64,000 nucleotides of DNA from CBDCVY01 sp965223245 (GTDB lineage: Bacteria > Nitrospinota > Nitrospinia > Nitrospinales > Nitrospinaceae): assembly GCA_965223245.1 (NCBI GenBank), contig CBDCVY010000013.1, forward strand, positions 1,426,001 to 1,490,000, read 5' to 3'. The stretch's first letter is position 1. Each line of letters opens with the position of its first letter. This document shows, one piece after another, positions 17,520 through 26,103 of the stretch. A model generated the notes under the pieces. That model did not search any database. It was not told where the DNA came from and was given only the letters and a program-made list of their open reading frames with translations. Position numbers and translations under genes: made by a program.

Positions 17520-18134
17520 ATGGTTAGAATCAATAAAATTTATACAAAAACCGGTGACAAAGGGACTACGCGTTTGGTAGGAGGAAACCCCATTCCAAAA
17601 AATCATCCGCGAGTAGAGGCCTACGGAACTATTGATGAGTTAAACAGCATTGTAGGTATTGTGCGGTATTTTAACAATCAAAGACCCCAATCCCTAAAAC
17701 AGAAAAAATTCGATGTCATACTGGAAGAAATTCAACAAAGATTATTTGATCTTGGAAGTCAATTGGCCACCGATCCAAACTATAAATCGGAAATGCCGAA
17801 TCCCCCTCAAATTAGTAAAAAACAAATAGAGTGGTTAGAACAAGTTATCGATGCTATGAATGAAAATCTAAAACCTTTAAACAGTTTTATTTTACCAGGA
17901 GGAAGTGCTCTGAATTCCTTTTTACATCAATGCCGAACGGTTTGTCGTCGCGCCGAAAGAAAAATTATTACACTCAACCAACAAGAGGATATTTCTCCGG
18001 AGATTATTGCATTCGTAAATCGTTTGTCAGATGCTTTCTTCGTATTCAATCGCTGGCTAAGCCAAACTCAAAATGAAGAGGAGGTTCTATGGAAGCCAAA
18101 TATTTCTGAAGAACCTGATTGGAAATGGGAGTAA
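17520..18134 (+). CDS. PduO-type cob(I)alamin adenosyltransferase
   Basis: Transfers the adenosyl group of ATP to cob(I)alamin to make coenzyme B12. The N-terminal motif KIYTKTGDKGTTRLVGG binds ATP; VEAYGTIDELNS, FILPGGSALNSFLHQCRTVCRRAER and VNRLSDAFFVFNRW are signature helices of the PduO/MMAB family. Length of 204 residues is close to the norm. No other cobalamin gene is nearby. It is divergent from the pyr operon, with a short shared upstream region. Confidence 0.93.
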   Translation: MVRINKIYTKTGDKGTTRLVGGNPIPKNHPRVEAYGTIDELNSIVGIVRYFNNQRPQSLKQKKFDVILEEIQQRLFDLGSQLATDPNYKSEMPNPPQISKKQIEWLEQVIDAMNENLKPLNSFILPGGSALNSFLHQCRTVCRRAERKIITLNQQEDISPEIIAFVNRLSDAFFVFNRWLSQTQNEEEVLWKPNISEEPDWKWE

Positions 18135-18178
18135 AATTTTTTTAATTAATTACTTTTCAATAAAAGCTGGATGAAACA

Positions 18179-19510
18179 ATGACAGAAAGAAAGCTAAAAG
18201 AAGATCCCAGTTCTAAAGACCAAATGATGATTTTTGGTCTAGGATTTTTAATCTTATTGATTGGTTTTTTTATTGCATATCAATTCGTGGAACCGGCACC
18301 ACCAAACGATATAAAAATTGCAACAGGTAGTGAAAGTGGAAATTATTATTCGTCGGGTGAAAAATATAGAGATTTTGTTAAAAAAGAAGAAATGAACTTA
18401 GAAGTAATTTCGACTGCAGGATCCGTTGAAAATTTAAATCTATTAAAGGATCCTGATCAAGGAGTTGACTTTGGTTTTGTGCAAAGTGGCTTTGCCACTA
18501 AGTCCCTAAACTCTAGCATTGTGGGTTTAGCAAGTCTTTATTTCGAACCACTTTGGATATTTTATAAAAATAAAAATGTTTTGAACCGCTTAACGGATTT
18601 AAAGGGCGTTAAAATAGCAATTGGTGAAGAGGGTAGTGGAACTCAAGAAGTGGCTTTGAAATTACTATCAGAAAATGGAATTAGTGATTCCTCCTTTGTA
18701 TCTATTGGAGGTGAAAAAGCAATTAAAGCTTTACATAGCGGCCAAGTCGAAGCTGCCTTTATGATCTCATCTCCAAAATCACAAAAAATCAAGGACCTTC
18801 TTCTTCATCCTGATATTAAACTAATGAGTTTTAGTCGGGCTGAAGCCTATGCGCGAAAACATGATTTTTTAGCTCACTTAACTTTACCTGAAGGGGTGAT
18901 CGATTTTGAGAAAAATATTCCACCCACTGACATACAATTAATTGCACCGGCTGCTTTATTAGTGGCTCGTAATGATGTCCATCCTGCCTTAATTAGTTTA
19001 ATACTTCAAGCCGCAACTCGCACTCATGAGAAAAGTGGATTATTTGAAAAACACCGCCAATTTCCATCCTTAGAATATGTGGATTTTCCGCAGCAAGAAG
19101 ATGCAGAGCGTTATATTAAAAAGGGTCCTCCCTTCCTACAAAAATTTCTTCCTTTTTGGGCTGCGACCCTAATTGACCGGATGTTGGTCATGTTAATACC
19201 TATAATAACCCTACTAATTCCATTATTTAAAATCGTTCCCCCGACTTACGCCTGGAGAAGCCGCTCACGCATCTATCGTTGGTATGAAGAATTGCAAGTA
19301 ATTGATGAGGGAATAGATGAGGTTGAACACCTTACAGGATTAAAAGATTATTTCGAAGAATTGGATCGAATTGAAAGAGAGGTAATTCGTGTAAAAGTTC
19401 CACTATCATATGCGGAATCTCTTTATAATTTAAGATTACATATTGAAATGGTAAGAAATAGAACAAAGCTGCAGCAAGATATTCTTAAAAATAAACTTTT
19501 AGCAGAATAA
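18179..19510 (+). CDS. TAXI-family substrate-binding protein with membrane anchors
   Basis: A solute-binding protein of the TAXI type used by TRAP transporters. One N-terminal membrane segment (about residues 18-38) is followed by the binding domain: IKIATGSESGNYYSSGEKY, VISTAGSVENLNLL, FGFVQSG, LYFEPLWIFYK, KGVKIAIGEEGSGTQEVA. A second hydrophobic segment near 335-355 (LIDRMLVMLIPIITLLIPLF) is followed by about 90 charged residues that should be cytoplasmic. No TRAP permease genes flank it, so this may be a sensor or a component that works with a distant permease. The binding domain is clear; the partner and substrate are unknown. Confidence 0.8.
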   Translation: MTERKLKEDPSSKDQMMIFGLGFLILLIGFFIAYQFVEPAPPNDIKIATGSESGNYYSSGEKYRDFVKKEEMNLEVISTAGSVENLNLLKDPDQGVDFGFVQSGFATKSLNSSIVGLASLYFEPLWIFYKNKNVLNRLTDLKGVKIAIGEEGSGTQEVALKLLSENGISDSSFVSIGGEKAIKALHSGQVEAAFMISSPKSQKIKDLLLHPDIKLMSFSRAEAYARKHDFLAHLTLPEGVIDFEKNIPPTDIQLIAPAALLVARNDVHPALISLILQAATRTHEKSGLFEKHRQFPSLEYVDFPQQEDAERYIKKGPPFLQKFLPFWAATLIDRMLVMLIPIITLLIPLFKIVPPTYAWRSRSRIYRWYEELQVIDEGIDEVEHLTGLKDYFEELDRIEREVIRVKVPLSYAESLYNLRLHIEMVRNRTKLQQDILKNKLLAE

Positions 19511-19517
19511 TTAAAAG

Positions 19518-19814
19518 CTATTTAGCCCTCAAGCCTTTCCAAGTTAAAACGACTTTTCCTTTTCGTATTTTTAATTGGCAGCCTAAACGCATTCCCTTTT
19601 CTAAATCTTCATCATACAAATAATCTTTTTCTTCTTCCGTAATACGGGAAATATTTTCGCGTCCTTCAAGTACCGTAAGCTCGCAAACTCCACAGGTACC
19701 TTCGGTACAGCCAAAGGATAGTGAAACGTCAACTTCTTCACATATATCAATAAGACTCGCGCCATCCTCACATTCGTGAGTCACGCTGTCCGGTTCAAAA
19801 TTTATTGTAGCCAT
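19518..19814 (-). CDS. Plant-type [2Fe-2S] ferredoxin
   Basis: A small electron carrier. The cluster ligands follow the plant-type pattern: Cys36, Cys41 and Cys44 in GCTEGTCGVC and Cys79 in RLGCQ. Acidic residues dominate the sequence, as usual for ferredoxins. It is 98 residues long with no targeting signal. It lies 26 bp downstream of a DnaJ-like gene on the same strand, so the two may be co-transcribed. The redox partner is unknown. Confidence 0.9.
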   Translation of the reverse strand: MATINFEPDSVTHECEDGASLIDICEEVDVSLSFGCTEGTCGVCELTVLEGRENISRITEEEKDYLYDEDLEKGMRLGCQLKIRKGKVVLTWKGLRAK

Positions 19815-19840
19815 AAGAGGTAATTTCTTTCAAAAAATAT

Positions 19841-20752
19841 TTAAAACCCAGATTGTTGAAGTTTATGAACAAGTTTTATTTGTTCATCAGAAAGATCCGA
19901 TGGATAAGAAACCTGAATTTTAATAATTTGGTCTCCTATTTTTCCTTTGGAATTTTTTACACCTAATCCTCTCAAACGCAGTTTGCTATTAGGCTGTGTT
20001 CCAGCGGGAACTTTTACTTGTTTTTCACCTTCTAAGGTGGGTACTTGTATGGTAGTTCCCAAAAGAGCATCCGTTATTTTTATTATTTGGGTAATTACTA
20101 TATTATTTTCTTCTCTTTGAAATATGGGGTGCTTCTGAACTTGGATTTTAAAATAAAGATCTCCAGGAGGACCACCCTGACTTCCTGGGTGACCTTTACC
20201 AGTTAATCTCAATTTTTTTCCATCCAAAATACCTTGAGGAATTTTGACGCTAATATCCTCAATGGAGCCTCCACGCTCAATTTTGAATTTTTTTTCACCA
20301 CCCCTGGCTGCTTCCTCAAAAGAAATTGTCATAGGAGAAATTATATCTTGTCCTTTTCTCGGTCCTCTTGATGCCGATCCGAATATATTTTCAAAGGGAC
20401 TCGAAAAAGAGGAAAAACTCGTATTTTCAAATCCTCTGGGAAAACCTGAGCCACCAGATCCTCCAAAACCGAATCCTTTTAAAATTTCATTAATATCAAA
20501 TCCTTGAAATATGTCATCTTGTGAATAACGTTGGCGGAATCCTTCCGCGCCAAACATATCGTACTGTTTACGCTTTTCTTTATCTTTCAATACTGCGTAA
20601 GCTTCATTTATGTCTTTAAACTTTTCCTCAGCTTTAGGGTTATTTTTGTTGTGGTCGGGATGATATTTCAATGCTAGTTTTTTGTAAGCCTTTTTAATTT
20701 CATCATCTGAGGCTGTTTTTTTTACCTCAAGAATATCGTAATAATTGTGCAT
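19841..20752 (-). CDS. DnaJ-like co-chaperone without zinc finger (CbpA type)
   Basis: A J-domain protein that stimulates DnaK ATPase. The J domain covers about 1-68 with His31-Pro-Asp33, a G/F-rich linker spans about 85-130 (FGFGGSGGSGFPRGF), and the two-lobed C-terminal substrate-binding domain spans 140-295. The four CxxCxGxG zinc-finger repeats of DnaJ are absent, placing it in class II (CbpA/DnaJB-like). No CbpM, dnaK or grpE gene is nearby. Length (303 residues) is typical. Confidence 0.92.
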   Translation of the reverse strand: MHNYYDILEVKKTASDDEIKKAYKKLALKYHPDHNKNNPKAEEKFKDINEAYAVLKDKEKRKQYDMFGAEGFRQRYSQDDIFQGFDINEILKGFGFGGSGGSGFPRGFENTSFSSFSSPFENIFGSASRGPRKGQDIISPMTISFEEAARGGEKKFKIERGGSIEDISVKIPQGILDGKKLRLTGKGHPGSQGGPPGDLYFKIQVQKHPIFQREENNIVITQIIKITDALLGTTIQVPTLEGEKQVKVPAGTQPNSKLRLRGLGVKNSKGKIGDQIIKIQVSYPSDLSDEQIKLVHKLQQSGF

Positions 20753-20822
20753 ATTTTTAAACGGGTTGAAAAATAATGAGTTCTAACTTAGGATAATTAT
20801 ATACAAACATTATAGACTTTTT

Positions 20823-21662
20823 ATGCGAACGACCTTTAATTTTTTCTTGTTTTTAGCGATAATTTTATCCTGGGGCTGCTCTAAATCTCCTCCTAATCCC
20901 TTTCGCTATCCCACAAACAAAACACTTTTAAATGAACAAGGACAGATAAATGCCTGGCAACCTTCTTCTAAAGCTGAATTAGAAGAACGAAGGGCATATC
21001 AAAAACAATTTGATGAATATAATTCTGAATTTAAAAATTTACTCAAACAGTATGCTGATATTTTAAGTGTAGAAATATTTGCTGAAAATATTATCAGCAA
21101 ACTTGGACCAAATTTTAACAAAATCCAATCGGGTTTAAATCAAAAAATAGCTAAGGTGGATAAAAAAAATGGTAAGCTAAAAAATGAAATCGTAGTCCTG
21201 AGCCAATCAGTTAGTCATTTAAAAAATAAAATTCGATTAGCTAAAAAAGTAAGAGAGCCAGCAATTTTCAAGAACAATGAATTATTTGCAGCGGTACGTT
21301 TTTTTAGAGAAAAGCAATATTGGAAAAGCATCGAAAAATATCGTAAAATTTTAAAAGCTCAGTATCCAATTGACCTGGAAGATAATATCTTGTTTGGTTT
21401 GGCTTCCAATTATTTCAAATTAGAAAAGTATGATTTAGCCGAAAGAAATTTAGAGATTATTATCAACAAATTTCACAAACAAGATAAATGGCTAATTTCA
21501 CACGCCATGTTAGGTTTGATTTATAATATTCAGGGAAAAAACAGTAAAGCCATTTATGTTTTGGAAGCAGCATTAATGCACAACCCAAGTCCTCAAATTA
21601 AAAGTATTATTCAACAATTGATCCGTATTTCCCAAAATTCGGTTTCCAATGTCAGCAGTTGA
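20823..21662 (+). CDS. Predicted lipoprotein with coiled coil and TPR-like repeats
   Basis: A lipobox LSWGC at about residues 15-19 follows a hydrophobic signal (FFLFLAIILSWGC), so the mature protein should be lipid-anchored at Cys19. Residues about 95-150 form a Lys/Glu coiled coil, and residues about 160-270 read like tetratricopeptide helices (AAVRFFREKQYWKSIEKYRKI, FGLASNYFKLEKYDLAERNL, AMLGLIYNIQGKNSKAIYVL). This resembles YbgF/CpoB-type envelope scaffold proteins in layout, but no specific family is claimed. Its end overlaps the start of the thioredoxin-fold gene by 14 bp. Confidence 0.7.
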   Translation: MRTTFNFFLFLAIILSWGCSKSPPNPFRYPTNKTLLNEQGQINAWQPSSKAELEERRAYQKQFDEYNSEFKNLLKQYADILSVEIFAENIISKLGPNFNKIQSGLNQKIAKVDKKNGKLKNEIVVLSQSVSHLKNKIRLAKKVREPAIFKNNELFAAVRFFREKQYWKSIEKYRKILKAQYPIDLEDNILFGLASNYFKLEKYDLAERNLEIIINKFHKQDKWLISHAMLGLIYNIQGKNSKAIYVLEAALMHNPSPQIKSIIQQLIRISQNSVSNVSS

Positions 21663-22305
21663 TCAACCTGCACCTAATTTAGATATTTCCGAATGGGTTC
21701 AAGGCCCACCTTCAAACATAAATAATGAAACCGGCAAGGTAATTTTTATCGAGGTGTTTCAAGTAAACTGTCCAGGTTGCTTTATTGGGGGTCTTCCGGA
21801 AGCTATACAAGTATATGAACAATTCAGCAATGATAATTTAGTGACATGGGGTTTAGCTACTGCCTTTGAGGATTATCAATTTAATAACTTAGAAAATCTC
21901 AAAAAACTTATAGCAACAGGTGAAGTTGTTGGAGAAACTCTGCGCTACTTATTAGATCGGGGAATGCTAAAAGGATCATCTTTAGAATACAAAATTCCAT
22001 TCCCAGTTGCTTGGGATCAATTGGTTAAACGTCCTGGGATAATAAATGAAAAAGAGGTTTTAGCTTTTATTGATCAGGATTTTCCGAATTATGAAAAACT
22101 ACCAACTAACACACAAATAATGATTAAACAACAAATCAGTAAATACCTAGCCAATAAACAGTATGATGCAAAGACATTTGATCAATATGGGCTTCGGGGT
22201 ACGCCGTCCTCAATTATTATTGATAAAAAGGGAATATTGCGGCATAAACTATTTGGCTCCGGTTTAGGCTTGGCAGAAATTATTGCTCCGCTACTAAAAG
22301 AATAA
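21649..22305 (+). CDS. Thioredoxin-fold (TlpA/AhpC-like) protein
   Basis: A 218-residue redox-type protein with the active-site CPGC (Cys41 and Cys44) after a FIEVFQVN strand, and the conserved cis-Pro segment GLRGTPSSIIIDKKG near the C-terminus. Between them is an enlarged helical insertion of about 100 residues, bigger than in ordinary thioredoxins. No signal peptide is seen, so it is probably cytoplasmic unless exported by another route. It overlaps the lipoprotein gene by 14 bp and lies 5 bp before a methyltransferase gene, suggesting a three-gene operon. Its substrate is unknown. Confidence 0.75.
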   Translation: MSAVDQPAPNLDISEWVQGPPSNINNETGKVIFIEVFQVNCPGCFIGGLPEAIQVYEQFSNDNLVTWGLATAFEDYQFNNLENLKKLIATGEVVGETLRYLLDRGMLKGSSLEYKIPFPVAWDQLVKRPGIINEKEVLAFIDQDFPNYEKLPTNTQIMIKQQISKYLANKQYDAKTFDQYGLRGTPSSIIIDKKGILRHKLFGSGLGLAEIIAPLLKE

Positions 22306-22310
22306 ATCAC

Positions 22311-23291
22311 ATGCTTACATTTAAGAAATATATTCAAACTATTGAACGCCTGGAGGAAGCGTGGATTTTACTTGCGGCACTTAAATTTGAAATATATTCA
22401 ACCTTAGAGAAAAAAGAATTAACAGCCAAGAAAATTGCACAAAAAACTAAAACGAATGAAGAGGGTATGACGTGTTTATTAAATGCTTTAGTTGCATTAA
22501 AAGCGTTAACTAAAAAAAATAAAAAATATTCCAATACCCCGGAAATGTATAAACATTTTTGTGCTACTAGCTCTTCTTTTAAAAAAGGAACTATTTTTCT
22601 AAAGGCAAATAGTAATGACGAATGGAGGAATCTGATTAACACTGTTCAAAAAGGCAGGAATGTTTCCGAATATGAGCAAGAAGATGACCCAAACTTTAGA
22701 TATCTATTTTCCTATGCCATGCATGAAAGAAGTTTTCCCTTTGCAAATAAAATTGCAGGAATATTAAATAGAAACCCAATTAAGAAATTTTTAGATTTTG
22801 GTGGTGGGCCGGGCTCTTATTGCTCAGCAATTTTAAATAAAAATAAGAAAGCAGAAGCTTTTTTATTTGATCGCTCAACAGCAGTAAAAGTTGCAAAAGA
22901 ATTAAACGAAAAACAAAATTATTTTGGACGATTCAATTTTATAGAAGGGGATTTATTTAAAACTAAATTTGGAAACAATTACGACACCGTATTATTTTCA
23001 AATATTTTACACATTTATAATCCCTCTCAAAATAAGAAATTATTTCGTAGAATCCATAAGGCAACAATTAAAGGGGGACGGTTAGCGATAGTAGAGTTTT
23101 TTATAAATGAGAATAAGATAGAACCTTATGATGCTGTTATGTTTTCATTAACTATGCTCCTTTATACAGCCACCGGAAAAACCTATTCCTATAATGAAAC
23201 AGAAACCTTATTAAAACAAACCGGCTTTCATAAATTCAAACGGATCCGATTGGAAAACTCTATTGGATTATTAATTGCTTATAAAAAATAG
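22311..23291 (+). CDS. SAM-dependent methyltransferase (O-methyltransferase type)
   Basis: Layout matches the family of small-molecule O-methyltransferases with an N-terminal winged-helix dimerisation domain (about 1-95; LTAKKIAQKTKTNEEGMTCL) and a Rossmann SAM domain (about 150-326). The SAM motif I is FLDFGGGPGSYCSAI, and VLFSNILHIYNP is motif IV. Such enzymes act on quinones, carotenoids and chlorophyll-type rings as well as polyketides. The substrate cannot be assigned from sequence. The stop abuts the convergent DUF115 gene. Confidence 0.78.
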   Translation: MLTFKKYIQTIERLEEAWILLAALKFEIYSTLEKKELTAKKIAQKTKTNEEGMTCLLNALVALKALTKKNKKYSNTPEMYKHFCATSSSFKKGTIFLKANSNDEWRNLINTVQKGRNVSEYEQEDDPNFRYLFSYAMHERSFPFANKIAGILNRNPIKKFLDFGGGPGSYCSAILNKNKKAEAFLFDRSTAVKVAKELNEKQNYFGRFNFIEGDLFKTKFGNNYDTVLFSNILHIYNPSQNKKLFRRIHKATIKGGRLAIVEFFINENKIEPYDAVMFSLTMLLYTATGKTYSYNETETLLKQTGFHKFKRIRLENSIGLLIAYKK

Positions 23292-25184
23292 TTAAACTTC
23301 CACTGGTGTTGCAGCCGATAATTGGGCTAATTTCTCTTTATAAATTTTAACTAAGAATTGCACCTCTTTATGGAAAGTTTTAATAAACTCTAAATCTCTT
23401 TTAAAAATCATTTCTCTCGTTACTTTTTTTGATTTGGAATTTTCCGCTAAAATAATTTTATGAGATTTTCTATTCCATTCAAGAAAATTCTCAACCAAGA
23501 AATTTTGCAAGAAAAGAAATAATTCTGGTTTGTTTTCTAAATAATTCCATAAATTTTGAATCTCTTGAGAAAGTCTTATTTTTTTCTGCTCGTTAAATGG
23601 TTGATTATCATTAATAAATATTATTTTATTAATTAACTCCAGTAGGCAAGAATAAGAATCTAAATCTGATTTTAATGCCATTTCCACTTTTTTTATTTTT
23701 TCATCCATCAAGGTAATATCCTCAGAATCAAAAACCTCAAACTCAACCTTTATTTCTGAATGATTGAAAAGAATTTCTTTCAAACTAACATTCGGTATTT
23801 GGGGAATAGGAATTCCTCCTTCGGTGGCGTTAAATAGATTAGAATTTTTAACAATATCTTTTGTGAAAATATTTTTAAAAGAGTCCAAGGCCAGAGTAGT
23901 AGTTGATAAATTACCAAAAATATCCAACGCAGGTTTCATATTGGTTAGATTATCTTTAAACCGTTGTTGAATGAAATAATCTGTATTCCGTGTTTGCGTA
24001 CAACCCATTTTATAGGCTTCAATGTATTGGGATTCAGAGCAATGAAGTCGGGTCCCATCAAATGCCAGATCTTGTCCTACTAAAATTATTGGATTACAAC
24101 CAAAGTACTTACCAATAGACGCAGCAATATGGCCAACGGACTGTTTGATACCAACATTTCCCTTGGAACCCATTTTATTTACAAGCCACTGATTGAAAAA
24201 TGTTAAGGAATCAAATACTATTTTTTTGCCTGGAAATCTTTCTAAAATTATTTTTGGAATAGTTGGATTATATAATAAGGTCACACTTGATGGAATGGTC
24301 TCAAAATCAAAAGAGTTTATGGAAATTTCATTTGGATCAATTGCAACAACAAAATCTGGAGTAATTCTATTTTTAATTAATAGATTTAACGCAGTAGGAA
24401 CAGAAATTAATAATGCTTTTGATTTAGCATTTTTTAGCAATGCAATGTTTTTATCTAAAGAAGGTCCTGCTGATATTATTACTCCCGGTTGTCCATCGGA
24501 GAAATTTTTAAATTTATTAATACCATTTGAATTTAAAGTGAATTCCAGGTTTGCAAATTCATTAATAAAAAATTTCTTTGAAAATGCCTCTTGTGTATTT
24601 ATATCAATTTTAGTTTTTTGAATTATTTGTTCAAAATTATTTTCATACTTCTGGTAATAATTTAAATTATTATCATACAAAGAAGAATATTTTAATAATT
24701 TGAAATTGTTAATGGCAAAATCATATTTTAATTCTTCTGCAATAATAGATATTGCTTCCGGATCTTCTCCAACAGAAAGATGAACTCCAGGATGATTAAG
24801 AATATCTTTTAAGTCATTATTTTCTATAGCCAGCCATAATAATTCCGGATCTTTTTCAATAATAAATATTTTTGACTTAATAGATATTTTTTTTATCAAT
24901 TCTTGAATATGGTAACCCAGGCCAAATCCAAAAATCATAAAATTTAAACAAAGTTCTTTTAAATGGGATTTGATAAATTTTTGAGCTTCTTTTTTCGGAT
25001 CATAACAACTGTGAATAGTGATTTGGGCACCTTCCGGCTTTTTAAAAATAACTCCGGGAAAATCTGTTTTAGAGGGTTGAATATTATAAAACCCACCAGA
25101 ATTAAGTTTTCTTATTTTATTAGCTAAAACAGGAAACTTGTTTTCGAGTAGTAATAGATTAGTTTTTGAAAGTTTTAAATTCAT
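23292..25184 (-). CDS. DUF115 / MAF_flag10 flagellin-modification-type protein
   Basis: A 630-residue cytoplasmic protein whose central part (about 215-400) carries the MptE-like DUF115 fold: PGVIISAGPSLDKNIALL, ALLISVPTALNLLIKNRITPDFVVAIDPN and PIILVGQDLAFDGTRLHCSE. Bacterial members (Maf proteins) attach nonulosonic acids to flagellin or are needed for motility. The N-terminal part (about 70-170) has a second Rossmann-like unit, and the C-terminal 150 residues are helical. A flagellin gene lies in the window at 48969, so a glycosylation target exists, but no sialic- or pseudaminic-acid synthesis gene is in view. Role inferred from family. Confidence 0.75.
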   Translation of the reverse strand: MNLKLSKTNLLLLENKFPVLANKIRKLNSGGFYNIQPSKTDFPGVIFKKPEGAQITIHSCYDPKKEAQKFIKSHLKELCLNFMIFGFGLGYHIQELIKKISIKSKIFIIEKDPELLWLAIENNDLKDILNHPGVHLSVGEDPEAISIIAEELKYDFAINNFKLLKYSSLYDNNLNYYQKYENNFEQIIQKTKIDINTQEAFSKKFFINEFANLEFTLNSNGINKFKNFSDGQPGVIISAGPSLDKNIALLKNAKSKALLISVPTALNLLIKNRITPDFVVAIDPNEISINSFDFETIPSSVTLLYNPTIPKIILERFPGKKIVFDSLTFFNQWLVNKMGSKGNVGIKQSVGHIAASIGKYFGCNPIILVGQDLAFDGTRLHCSESQYIEAYKMGCTQTRNTDYFIQQRFKDNLTNMKPALDIFGNLSTTTLALDSFKNIFTKDIVKNSNLFNATEGGIPIPQIPNVSLKEILFNHSEIKVEFEVFDSEDITLMDEKIKKVEMALKSDLDSYSCLLELINKIIFINDNQPFNEQKKIRLSQEIQNLWNYLENKPELFLFLQNFLVENFLEWNRKSHKIILAENSKSKKVTREMIFKRDLEFIKTFHKEVQFLVKIYKEKLAQLSAATPVEV

Positions 25185-25260
25185 CAGGATGAAAGAATTG
25201 AATATTCTTACATATTATCGGAATATCAATCGAATTCCTGAAGTTGACTAGGTGGGAGAA

Positions 25261-26010
25261 TCATTTTTTTATGGCTCGTAAAAAATATAATTCCCAATGC
25301 GTATAAACTCCCTGAGAAGAGGAATATTTTTGGTCATATTTTGAAATGACCGATCTTAATCCCCCAGGGCCAAATTTTTTTAGAGGTGCCGCCCCAATTT
25401 GTTGAAGATTTTTTAATAATTGACGAGTGTTTGGAAAAAAAATTTCGCGGGTTTCAATTTGGAAATTATTTAAGTCTAAGTCTGCTGACTTTAATAGTAA
25501 CTCCCAATTATTTTGCGTTAATAATTTTGTGGGGCCTTCAAGACTTGCGGTTTCTCTAAACTCCTTAAGAGTTCTTGGCCCAAAGGTGCTGAATATTAAA
25601 GTCCCATTTTTATTTAAACCTTGTCCCAATTTTTTTAATGTGGTTTTTGGGTTCTGAAACCATTGAAATACAGCATTGCCGCCTATTAAGTCAAATTCAG
25701 AAAAATTTAAAAACTCAGCATTTCCTATTTGAAAAGAAACTTTTCCGAAAAATTCTAAATGATTTTTTAAATATTCAACCATTGCTGGGGCTATGTCATT
25801 TAAAACTATTTCTTGAGCTCCTTTTGCTAAAATATGTCTTGTGAAAATCCCAGTACCGCATCCAACTTCCAAGATTTTTGGTGGAAGTGGTTCGGGAAGC
25901 AGAGAAGCGAGGCGTTCTGCCATTGACTTTTGAAGTTGGGCATTTCGCTCATAACTATTCACATATTTAGAAAAACTCTCAATTATTCTTGACTCAAACT
26001 TAGGTTGCAT
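25261..26010 (-). CDS. bioC: Malonyl-ACP O-methyltransferase
   Basis: Methylates malonyl-ACP so that fatty-acid enzymes can build pimeloyl-ACP for biotin. The 249-residue class I methyltransferase begins with FSKYVNSYERNAQLQKSMAERL, typical for BioC, followed by SAM motif I ILEVGCGTGIFTRHI, and the IGGNAVFQWFQNP and GTLIFSTFGPRTLKEFRE segments. It is the last gene of a minus-strand cluster with bioF and a BioH/BioG-like esterase, which supports the specific assignment over a generic methyltransferase. Confidence 0.88.
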   Translation of the reverse strand: MQPKFESRIIESFSKYVNSYERNAQLQKSMAERLASLLPEPLPPKILEVGCGTGIFTRHILAKGAQEIVLNDIAPAMVEYLKNHLEFFGKVSFQIGNAEFLNFSEFDLIGGNAVFQWFQNPKTTLKKLGQGLNKNGTLIFSTFGPRTLKEFRETASLEGPTKLLTQNNWELLLKSADLDLNNFQIETREIFFPNTRQLLKNLQQIGAAPLKKFGPGGLRSVISKYDQKYSSSQGVYTHWELYFLRAIKK

Positions 26011-26103
26011 GATTTATCAATAGAAATTATAAAATCCTTACTGTAACACCTTAAAAGGAATTAAATAATATTAATTAGGAGGATTTTTGAGTGAGAAAAA
26101 TTT

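Noticed and set aside
19518..20752. Ferredoxin and DnaJ-like pair as an iron-sulfur assembly unit (Hsc type).
   Set aside because: The J protein has the DnaJ/CbpA C-terminal domain, not the HscB fold, and no isc gene is nearby.
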